Assembly (NCBI GenBank): GCA_033720955.1
Contig: JAWWBN010000219.1
Location: 1-6,454 of the forward strand
Direction: 5' to 3'
From: JAWWBN01 sp033720955
GTDB taxonomy: Bacteria; Acidobacteriota; Thermoanaerobaculia; Multivoradales; JAHEKO01
Length of the DNA stretch: 6,454 nt
A model generated the notes under the pieces. The model was not told where the DNA came from. It searched no databases and worked only from the letters and a program-made list of their open reading frames with translations. Both the position numbers and the translations under genes were made by a program. Every line of letters starts with the position of its first letter. The first letter of the stretch is position 1. Of the stretch, positions 1 to 5,866 are shown in pieces.

Positions 1-768
1 GACGGCCGTGGCTACACCGTGGAGGTGCTCGGCCCGGTCGTCGAGCGCGACGCCCAGGGGCGAGCTCGGCTGCGCAAGATCGGCGGCTACGGGGAGACCA
101 AGAACGGCCACTCGGTTCTGCTGCGGCTCCAGTACGGGAACTTCAGGGTGCTCTTCGGCGGCGACCTGAACGAGAAGGCCGAGAAGTTCCTGCTCACCCA
201 CTACGCCGGCATCGACAAGTTCCCGAAAAGGGGCAGCCAGGCCTACAAGGACATGATCGCCGACGCCTCCAAGACCTTCCGCGCCGACATCATGAAGGTC
301 TGCCACCACGGCTCGGAGAAGGTGACCGACGCCTTCCTGGCCACGGTCAACCCGGCGGCCTTCATCCTCTCCTCGGGCGACGCGGAGGGCCACGTGCACC
401 CGCGCCCCGACCTGCTCGGCCGGCTGGGCCGCTTCGGCCGCGGCGACGCCCCGGTGCTGCTCTCCACCGAGCTGCAGCGGTCCACCCGCGAGCTCGAGGA
501 CCAGGACGCGGTGGACGATCTGAAGAGTGACATCGCCCGGCTCTCCCAGGCGCCGACCGCCGAGCTCCTGGCGGACGTCCAGGAGCGGGTCCAGGCGCTG
601 GCGCGCACCAACGTCTCGGTCTACGGCGCCATCTACCTCAAGACCGACGGCGAGCGCCTGATCACCGCCTTCCGGATCGAGACCGGCTCGCAAACCAAGA
701 AGTGGTTCTACTTCGAGTACGCCCTGGACGAGGAGGGGGAGCTCCGGCTGGCGGGCGGCGGCCAGTAG
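1..768 (+). CDS. ComEC/Rec2-like metallo-beta-lactamase-fold hydrolase, C-terminal part (5' end off window)
   Basis: The reading frame is open from base 1 to the TAG at 766-768, giving 255 visible residues; the true start lies upstream. Residue numbers here count from base 1. The sequence shows a GGDL motif (53-56, the Asp being a usual metal ligand), then HHGS (102-105), then SSGD...GHVHP (124-134). This order is typical of the MBL domain found at the C-terminus of ComEC/Rec2 and in free-standing relatives. The N-terminal HxHxDH metal motif would be off the window, so catalytic completeness cannot be judged. About 45 residues lie between GGDL and HHGS, longer than in typical ComEC domains. 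After the core comes a charged, probably helical stretch (about 160-202) and a beta-rich tail. There are no membrane segments in the visible part, so it looks soluble. Family members hydrolyse phosphodiester or other ester bonds; the substrate here is unknown. GTG at 19 is a possible internal start, but it would fall inside the domain and is not favoured. Confidence 0.8.
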   Translation, partial: DGRGYTVEVLGPVVERDAQGRARLRKIGGYGETKNGHSVLLRLQYGNFRVLFGGDLNEKAEKFLLTHYAGIDKFPKRGSQAYKDMIADASKTFRADIMKVCHHGSEKVTDAFLATVNPAAFILSSGDAEGHVHPRPDLLGRLGRFGRGDAPVLLSTELQRSTRELEDQDAVDDLKSDIARLSQAPTAELLADVQERVQALARTNVSVYGAIYLKTDGERLITAFRIETGSQTKKWFYFEYALDEEGELRLAGGGQ

Positions 769-800
769 GGCGCTCCACCCGGGTCGCCTCCCCACGAGGG

Positions 801-806
801 TAGACT
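801..806 (+). promoter_or_regulatory. Candidate -10 element for a leaderless cytochrome c transcript
   Basis: TAGACT fits the TANNNT form of a -10 hexamer and ends 8 nt before the GTG start at 815. Transcription starting about 7-8 nt after the hexamer would begin at or next to the start codon. No convincing -35 is visible about 17 nt further upstream. An alternative reading is that GAGGG at 796-800 is a poorly spaced ribosome binding site (14 nt from the GTG). Confidence 0.35.
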
Positions 807-814
807 GCGCAGCC

Positions 815-1708
815 GTGGGCCCGCCGCTGCCGAGCTTCCCCCGGACGTCGCGCCGGATCGTGATGGCGATGGTCGTCCTGCTGGCCGCCGTCCGGTCGGC
901 GGCGCCGGCGGCCGACGAGCAGGGCGGCAAGCTCTACCGGGAGCACTGTCTCGAGTGCCACGGCAAGGCCGGGCGGGGCGACGGTCCCAAGGCCGAGCGA
1001 CTGGGCTTCCACCCGCGCGACTTCGCTCTGGGCTCGTTCAAGTGCCGCTGCACCCCCAGCGGCGCCCTGCCGAGCGACGACGACCTCCTGCGGATCGTCG
1101 CCCGGGGTCTGCCCGGAAGTCCCATGCGGGGCTTCGGGGAGCTCCTGACGGAGGCCGAGCAGCGCGCCGTCGTGGAGCACGTGAAGAGCCTCGCCCCCGG
1201 GTTCGGCCAGGCGACCGCGCACCCCTGCCTGGAGATCCCCGAGCCGCCGCGCCCCACCCCCGAGAGCGTCGCCGAGGGCGAGCAGATCTACCGCGCCCTC
1301 GGCTGCTGGAGGTGCCACGGGCCGCGGGGGAAGGGCGACGGCCCGTCGGCGGGGAGCCTCGCCGACGACTGGGGCGAGCCGATCCGGGTCTTCAACTTCA
1401 CGACCCGCGGTCAGTTCAAGTGCGGCGGGGAGCCGAGCGACCTCTACCGCACCCTCCACACCGGGATGAGCGGCTCGCCGATGCCCTCCTACACCGAGGC
1501 GTTCCTCTTCGCGCGCGAGAGCGTCGCCGGGGGCGCTGCGCTCGAGGGCGGCTACGAAGCGGACGAGATCGACGGCTTCCGCCGCTGGGCCGAGGGGCAG
1601 CCGACCCGCTCCGACCTGGCGGCGATGCCGCCCGAGGGACGCAAGGGCCTCGCCGATCGGCGCACCTGGGCGCTGGTCGCCTTCCTGAAGTCCCTGGTCA
1701 AGAGGTAG
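815..1708 (+). CDS. Secreted di-heme c-type cytochrome
   Basis: This 297-residue protein carries two CXXCH heme-attachment motifs: CLECH (45-49) and CWRCH (164-168). Each is followed by a G-rich GRGDGP/GKGDGP segment and later by a GSPM motif (Met104 and Met223), the likely sixth heme ligands. This gives two class I cytochrome c domains in tandem, probably from an internal duplication. The N-terminus has arginines at 10-14, a hydrophobic core (15-26) and an Ala-rich cleavage region near 29-33, a good Sec signal; heme attachment and electron transfer would therefore be periplasmic. GTG 815 was chosen because it gives a complete signal peptide; ATG 863 (residue 17) would cut off the basic region. 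Extra cysteines occur at 77, 79, 138 and 203, and FKC recurs in both halves. No oxidoreductase partner lies beside it. The gene is 46 bp after the MBL gene and its stop converges on the kinase gene 9 bp away. The redox partner is unknown. Confidence 0.9.
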   Translation: MGPPLPSFPRTSRRIVMAMVVLLAAVRSAAPAADEQGGKLYREHCLECHGKAGRGDGPKAERLGFHPRDFALGSFKCRCTPSGALPSDDDLLRIVARGLPGSPMRGFGELLTEAEQRAVVEHVKSLAPGFGQATAHPCLEIPEPPRPTPESVAEGEQIYRALGCWRCHGPRGKGDGPSAGSLADDWGEPIRVFNFTTRGQFKCGGEPSDLYRTLHTGMSGSPMPSYTEAFLFARESVAGGAALEGGYEADEIDGFRRWAEGQPTRSDLAAMPPEGRKGLADRRTWALVAFLKSLVKR

Positions 1709-1717
1709 CCACCCGCC

Positions 1718-3103
1718 TCACCCCTCCCCGAGCGGCGGCGGCAGCCAGCAGGTGACCACCGTGCCGCCCCCCTCGCGGCTGGCCAGGGTCAGCTTGCCGC
1801 CGTGGCCCTCTACCACCTCGCGGCAGAGCGGCAGCCCCACCCCGGTGCCGGTCTTCTTGGTCGAGTAGAAGGGGAGCAGCGCCAGCCGCATGGTCTCGTC
1901 GTCCATCCCCCGGCCGCGGTCGGCGACCTGGAGCCAGGTGTCGCCCTCCGGACCCGTCTCCACGGCGAGGGTCACCCGGGGCTCGCCGTCCGAAGCCTCC
2001 ACGGCGTTCTTGATCAGGTTGACCAGCACCTGACGGATCTGCGCCGGGTCGAACCAGCCGGGCCGCGTGGGCAGCCGTCTCGGGAGCTCCACCCCGGGGT
2101 GCTCGTCGGCGAAGCCGGCCAGGAAGTCGTCCCAGGCCACCCGCTGCTTCCGGGGCTGCGGCAGCCGGGCATAGCGGGCGTAGCCGTCGATGAAGCCCTT
2201 CAGGTGGTCCAGGCGCTCGCGCAGGGTGGCGAAGACCTCGCCGGAGCGCTCGGCGTGACGCGGGTCGGCGGCGATCAGCTTGGCGGAGTGGACCAGCGAC
2301 GAGATCGGCGCCAGCGAGTTGTTGAGCTCGTGCGAGATCACCCGGATGACCTTCTTCCAGATGCGCGCCTCCTGACGCCCCAGCTCGCTGGTCATGCGTC
2401 GCAGCAGCAGCAGCCGGTGCCGCCGGCGGTTGACGGTGAACAGCCGCTGGGAGAGGTGGTAGGTCTCCGTCTGCCCGTCGTCGGCGTCCACGGTGAAGAG
2501 ACCGTCGCCCTCCGCGTCGAGGATCTCGCGCATCTCGGGCGGGGAGCCGTCGCGAAGCGCCTCGAAGCTCATCCCTTCGAGACTCTCTCCGGCCACGAAG
2601 AGCGTGCGCGCCTCGCGGTTCGAGTAGATCACCCGTCCCAGGGGGTTGACGAGCACGGTGGCGACGGGCGAGCGGTCGAGAGCCGACTTGAGCAGCAGCT
2701 CGCGCTGGGTCAGCGCCCGCCGCTCCTCCAGCAGGATCTCACCGACCTGGTTGTAGAGATCCACCAGCTCGCCCAGCTCGTCGCCGCGCCGGTAGGCCAG
2801 ACGCATGCTGAAGTCGCGGTCGTGGAAGCTGGAGATCCCGTCGGTCAGGCCTCGGATCACCCGGTCGAGGGGGCGCAGCAGACGGCCGATGAGCCACACG
2901 CCCAGCGGCAGCGTCACGAGGAGAACCAGGAGGAAGAGGGTCCAGGGATCGAGGGGAAGCAGGGTGGACGCCGCGGCGGCGGCCGCGGAGAGCACGAGGA
3001 TGCCGACGAAGCCGGCGGCGATCCGGCCGGCGAGCGAGAACCGGGTGCGGCGGAGGGGGGATGCGCCCCGACGTCGGGTGGCGCGCGGCAGGAGCAGGCT
3101 CAC
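1718..3103 (-). CDS. NtrY-like membrane sensor histidine kinase (HAMP-PAS-HisKA-HATPase)
   Basis: The protein has 461 residues from GTG 3103. Two hydrophobic segments (about 27-47 and 53-75) are joined by a loop of only a few residues, so there is essentially no periplasmic sensor domain. Next come a HAMP-like linker (about 71-125), a PAS-like domain (about 138-235), a dimerisation/phosphoacceptor region with His258 in SHELNNSLAP, and a complete ATPase domain: N box with Asn366 (NLIKNAVEAS), G1 DRGRGM (395-400), F box PFYSTKK (411-417) and G2 GTGVGLPL (419-426). It should autophosphorylate on His258 and pass phosphate to the adjacent sigma-54 regulator. The GTG lies one base after that regulator's TGA (TGACGTG) with no clear Shine-Dalgarno, implying translational coupling. 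The frame stays open upstream to an ATG at 3211, but those 36 extra residues overlap the regulator, are low-complexity and precede nothing conserved, so they were left out. All catalytic boxes are intact. Confidence 0.92.
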   Translation of the reverse strand: MSLLLPRATRRRGASPLRRTRFSLAGRIAAGFVGILVLSAAAAAASTLLPLDPWTLFLLVLLVTLPLGVWLIGRLLRPLDRVIRGLTDGISSFHDRDFSMRLAYRRGDELGELVDLYNQVGEILLEERRALTQRELLLKSALDRSPVATVLVNPLGRVIYSNREARTLFVAGESLEGMSFEALRDGSPPEMREILDAEGDGLFTVDADDGQTETYHLSQRLFTVNRRRHRLLLLRRMTSELGRQEARIWKKVIRVISHELNNSLAPISSLVHSAKLIAADPRHAERSGEVFATLRERLDHLKGFIDGYARYARLPQPRKQRVAWDDFLAGFADEHPGVELPRRLPTRPGWFDPAQIRQVLVNLIKNAVEASDGEPRVTLAVETGPEGDTWLQVADRGRGMDDETMRLALLPFYSTKKTGTGVGLPLCREVVEGHGGKLTLASREGGGTVVTCWLPPPLGEG

Positions 3104-3104
3104 G

Positions 3105-4517
3105 TCAGCCCCGCGGGCGGCGCTCCACCTCGATCCCCAGGCGGTCCATCTTGCGGTAGAGGGCCTGGCGGCTGATTCCCAGCCGCTCGGCGGCGTGGGC
3201 GACCACTCCATCCGCCCCCTGGAGCGCCGTCAGGACCCGGACGCGCTCCCGCTCCTCGTCTCCGGTGAGATCGGAGCGCACCGCCTGCGCCGCGTCGCCC
3301 GGCGCGAGACCCAGGTCCTCGGCGCTGAGGCGGTCGCCCCGGCCGACCACGGTGGCGCGGCGGACCCGGTTCTCCAGCTCGCGCACGTTGCCGGGCCAGT
3401 CGTGGGCGAGAAGGGCCCTCTCGGCCGCAGGATCCAGCTCGGGCGGGGGATCGGAGCCGCGACGGTAGCGGTCCAGGAAGTGCCGCGCCAGGGGCAGGAC
3501 GTCCTCCGGCCGCTGCGACAGGGCCGGCACCGCCAGCTCGACCACGTTCAGCCGGAAGTAGAGGTCCTCGCGGAACCGGCCCTCGGCCAGGGCCCTCTCC
3601 AGGCTGGCGTTGGACGCGCTCACCACCCGCACGTCGGCGGTCAGGGTGCGGCTGCTTCCCAGGCGCTGGAACTCCCCCTGCTGCAAGACCCGCAGCAGCT
3701 TCACCTGCCCGGCCAGGGAGAGGGCGTCGATCTCGTCCAGGAAGAGGGTGCCGCCGTCGGCGGTCTCGAAGTGGCCGATACGGCGCCGGTCCGCGCCGGT
3801 GTAGGCGCCGGGCTCGGCGCCGAAGAGCTCGCTCTCGATGAGCTCCTCCGGAATGGCGCCCACGTTGACCTTGACGAAGGGGCCGTCGCGCCGGGGGCTG
3901 TTGGCGCGGATGATCTCGGCCACGCGCTCCTTCCCGGAGCCGCTGGGGCCCGTGACGAGGACCGGCGCGTCCGAGTCGGCCACGCTGACCGCCAGCGCCA
4001 GCAGACGGTGCATGGCCGGGCTGGCCCAGACCAGCCCGCCCAGGTCGTGACGCTCCTCGAGCTCGCGGCGGGAGCGCTCCACCGCGGAGCGCTCCCGCGC
4101 CCGCTGCAGGCTCTCGGTCCGCGTCGCCAGCAGGGCGGCGAGCTTTCTCACCAGCCGCTCGTCGTCCCACGGCTTCTGGATGTAGTCGGCGGCGCCCTCC
4201 CTGACCAGCTCGACGGCGGTCTCGAGCGAAGCCCACGCCGTGACGAGGAGGATGGGCAGCTCGGGGTCGGCCCGGCGCAGGGTGCGGAAGAGGTCGATCC
4301 CCTCCCGGCCCGACGTCTCGCTGCGGGCGAAGTTCATGTCCTGCACCACCGCCCCCAGGGTCTCGGCGGCGGCCACCCGGACCGCCTCGCGGGGTCCGGT
4401 GGCGGTCACGCAGGGGATGTCGTGGAGGTCGAGGAGCACTCGGAGCGCCTGGACCACCGCCGGCTGGTCGTCCACGATCAGCACCCGCGGCCGGTCGGTC
4501 GTCGGGCTCACGGCCAT
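3105..4517 (-). CDS. Sigma-54-dependent response regulator, NtrC family (receiver-AAA+-Fis HTH)
   Basis: The protein has 470 residues with three domains. The receiver (about 10-125) has acidic Asp16/Asp17, phosphoacceptor Asp60, Thr93 and Lys115. The AAA+ domain (about 160-390) has Walker A GPSGSGKE (190-197), a GAYTGA loop (237-242) in place of the usual GAFTGA, Walker B TLFLDE (257-262), the arginine-containing GRFREDLYFRLN segment (313-324) and WPGNVREL (374-381). The C-terminal Fis-type helix-turn-helix (about 438-462) includes AAERLGISRQALYRKMDRLGI. When phosphorylated by the downstream kinase it should oligomerise at an enhancer and remodel sigma-54 RNA polymerase. ATG 4517 is preferred because it leaves a 10-residue lead into the first receiver strand. 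No Shine-Dalgarno precedes it, but a -10-like hexamer does. The phosphoacceptor is followed by an unusually long QDMNF...TSG loop, from recall typical of a subfamily encoded next to MacB-like permeases. The targets are not seen; the neighbouring permease operon is the obvious candidate. Confidence 0.95.
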   Translation of the reverse strand: MAVSPTTDRPRVLIVDDQPAVVQALRVLLDLHDIPCVTATGPREAVRVAAAETLGAVVQDMNFARSETSGREGIDLFRTLRRADPELPILLVTAWASLETAVELVREGAADYIQKPWDDERLVRKLAALLATRTESLQRARERSAVERSRRELEERHDLGGLVWASPAMHRLLALAVSVADSDAPVLVTGPSGSGKERVAEIIRANSPRRDGPFVKVNVGAIPEELIESELFGAEPGAYTGADRRRIGHFETADGGTLFLDEIDALSLAGQVKLLRVLQQGEFQRLGSSRTLTADVRVVSASNASLERALAEGRFREDLYFRLNVVELAVPALSQRPEDVLPLARHFLDRYRRGSDPPPELDPAAERALLAHDWPGNVRELENRVRRATVVGRGDRLSAEDLGLAPGDAAQAVRSDLTGDEERERVRVLTALQGADGVVAHAAERLGISRQALYRKMDRLGIEVERRPRG

Positions 4518-4523
4518 CGGCGT

Positions 4524-4529
4524 ATTCTG
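4524..4529 (-). promoter_or_regulatory. Candidate -10 element for a leaderless regulator transcript
   Basis: On the - strand CAGAAT matches TANNNT except for its first base. It sits 6 nt before the ATG at 4517, with no Shine-Dalgarno between, so a transcript could begin at the start codon. No convincing -35 is visible. The call is weak alone, but the arrangement echoes that ahead of the cytochrome gene. Confidence 0.28.
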
Positions 4530-4533
4530 GCAC

Positions 4534-4627
4534 GCCGGAAAACGGGCGCCGGGCCCGCCCCGCGGCCGGCCCTGAGGAAGGAGCCCGGGGCGCTGGACGG
4601 CGGGCCCGGCGCGAAGCGGTTTCCGGC
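4534..4627 (-). terminator. Nested inverted repeat between permease and regulator; candidate terminator or attenuator
   Basis: Two pairs of arms nest inside each other. The inner arms at 4546-4559 and 4599-4612 are 14-bp perfect complements with a 39-nt loop. The outer arms at 4534-4541 and 4620-4627 are 8-bp perfect complements (GCCGGAAA/TTTCCGGC). Read on the - strand, the structure begins at the permease stop codon, and the distal inner arm is followed by CCG then TTTT (4542-4539). A compact alternative stem (4544-4548 with 4556-4560, 7-nt loop) also ends one base before this T-run. The T-run is short for an intrinsic terminator, so partial termination or attenuation between the permeases and the two-component genes is as likely as a full stop. 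A protein-binding palindrome is also possible, since each arm contains CGGGCCCG. Confidence 0.45.
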
Positions 4628-5859
4628 TAGACCGTGCGCGTGGCCACCTCCGGGGGCACCAGGGTCGCCTTGAGGGCGGGCGCGAGGGCGGCCAGCACTC
4701 CGGTGGTCCAGAGCATCGCGACGCCGAGCATCAGCAGGCCGGGGTCCATCTTGGGCACGTCGGCCAGGTGCACCAGGCCGTAGTTGAGGCCGTAGGTGAG
4801 CCCGACGCCGAAGACCAGGCCGAAGCCGGTGATCAGCCAGTTCTCCACCAGGAAGTAGCGCACGATGTCGCCCTTGGTGGCTCCCAAGGCGCGGCGCACT
4901 CCGATCTGCCGGGTGCGCTGGGTGACGGCCGAGGAGGTGAGCCCCACGATGCCCAGGGAGGTCACCACGATGAGCAGCGCGATCACCGCGCCCAGCATCT
5001 TGATCAGGGCGTGGGAGGTCGAGTAGGTGTCGCGCTTGACCTCGGCCAGGGTCTCGACGCTGACGATGCGCCCCGGCTCGAGCTGCAGCAGCAGCTCTTC
5101 GACTTCGGTGTAGAGGCTGTCGATGGCGCCCGGCTCGGCCCGCACCATGTAGCGCATCCGCCGGTCGCTGCCCGGCCGGCCGGGGATCAGCATGGCCCAG
5201 TCGACCTTGTCCCAGCTCGGCCAGGAGTTGTGCATCTGCTCCATGATGCCCACGATGGTGTTGAGCCGCTCGCCCTCGTCACTCTGGATCTGCTGTCCCA
5301 GAGCGTCGCCGTCGGGGAAGTAGGCGTCGGCCATCGCGCGGGTGACGATCACGTTGTAGTGCTGGCTGGCGCCCTCTTCGAGCTCCTCGTTGGCCAGCCG
5401 CTCGTCGAAGTCGCCCTCGTTGAAACCGCGGCCGGCCGCCATCCGGACGCCGAAGGTCTCGATCGCCTGGTCCGCGACGACGAAGTAGGGAGCCGGGAGG
5501 GTGTCCATCTCCGAACCCACCGGCTTGCGGCCGGTGTTGCTGCCGCCCCCGGAGAGGGGAACCTGGTGCACGGCGGTGGCGGCGTAGACCCCGGAGAAGG
5601 CGCGCAGGCGCTCGAGGTCGCTCTCGCGCGTGGCGTGGACGAACTCCTCGTCCTTGAACTCGGGCGCCCACGGCTCGGTCTCGACCACCAGGATGTTCTC
5701 CAGGTCGAAGCCGGTGTCGCGCAGGAAGTCGGACCGCAGGTCGAGCATCCAGTTGACGCAGTTGGCGACGATAGCCAGGGTGAGGGCCACTTCGAGGGCG
5801 ATCAGCCAGAAGCGGGCCTTGTTGTGGACGAGGGAACGGAAGATCGGTCCTAGCTCCAT
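4627..5859 (-). CDS. MacB/FtsX-type ABC transporter permease
   Basis: The protein has 410 residues, the usual length for this family. It has one N-terminal membrane helix (about 16-36), a large periplasmic domain (about 40-280; MacB periplasmic-core type) and three C-terminal helices (about 286-310, 341-363 and 374-396). This is the four-helix FtsX/MacB topology. The cytoplasmic segment RQIGVRRALGATKGD (317-331) is the characteristic FtsX-family stretch that contacts the ABC ATPase. The start ATG has a good Shine-Dalgarno (GAGGA, 4 nt away) that overlaps the stop of the upstream permease gene, 7 bp away, so the two are co-transcribed. Such permeases use ATP hydrolysis to drive periplasmic conformational change, exporting peptides, lipids or drugs with an adaptor and outer-membrane channel. 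No ATPase is encoded in the window. The periplasmic domain contains an acidic stretch (about 148-162). The substrate cannot be inferred. Confidence 0.9.
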   Translation of the reverse strand: MELGPIFRSLVHNKARFWLIALEVALTLAIVANCVNWMLDLRSDFLRDTGFDLENILVVETEPWAPEFKDEEFVHATRESDLERLRAFSGVYAATAVHQVPLSGGGSNTGRKPVGSEMDTLPAPYFVVADQAIETFGVRMAAGRGFNEGDFDERLANEELEEGASQHYNVIVTRAMADAYFPDGDALGQQIQSDEGERLNTIVGIMEQMHNSWPSWDKVDWAMLIPGRPGSDRRMRYMVRAEPGAIDSLYTEVEELLLQLEPGRIVSVETLAEVKRDTYSTSHALIKMLGAVIALLIVVTSLGIVGLTSSAVTQRTRQIGVRRALGATKGDIVRYFLVENWLITGFGLVFGVGLTYGLNYGLVHLADVPKMDPGLLMLGVAMLWTTGVLAALAPALKATLVPPEVATRTV

Positions 5860-5866
5860 GGTGTCC

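Noticed and set aside
1709..1717. Possible bidirectional terminator between the convergent cytochrome and kinase genes
   Set aside because: Only 9 bp separate the stops, and no stem-loop with a T-run was seen in or around them.
955..1755. 266-codon + strand frame overlapping the cytochrome
   Set aside because: Arg/Pro-rich out-of-frame shadow without motifs; the overlapping frame has both CXXCH sites and a signal peptide.
1802..3175. 457-codon open frame on the + strand opposite the kinase
   Set aside because: Low-complexity composition and no domain; shadow of the kinase gene.
3104..3211. N-terminal extension of the kinase to ATG 3211
   Set aside because: It overlaps the end of the regulator, adds 36 residues of low-complexity sequence, and the GTG at 3103 gives a normal cytoplasmic N-terminus before the first helix.
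3100..4533. 477-codon open frame on the - strand overlapping the regulator in another frame
   Set aside because: Arg/Pro/Gly/Ala-rich out-of-frame shadow; the regulator frame carries all the motifs.
4528..4534. TGGCACG on the + strand, identical to the -24 element of sigma-54 promoters
   Set aside because: The base run four nt later is AAAAC, not TTGC, so the -12 element is missing, and it points toward the 3' end of an oppositely oriented gene.
2805..4673. 622-codon open frame on the + strand opposite the kinase and regulator
   Set aside because: It is antisense to two genes with intact catalytic motifs, has biased His/Gln/Gly/Pro/Arg composition and no recognisable domain. Long spurious antisense frames are expected at this GC content.
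4768..5853. 361-codon open frame on the + strand opposite the permease
   Set aside because: Antisense to a complete FtsX-type permease, with His/Asp/Gly-rich composition and no recognisable fold.
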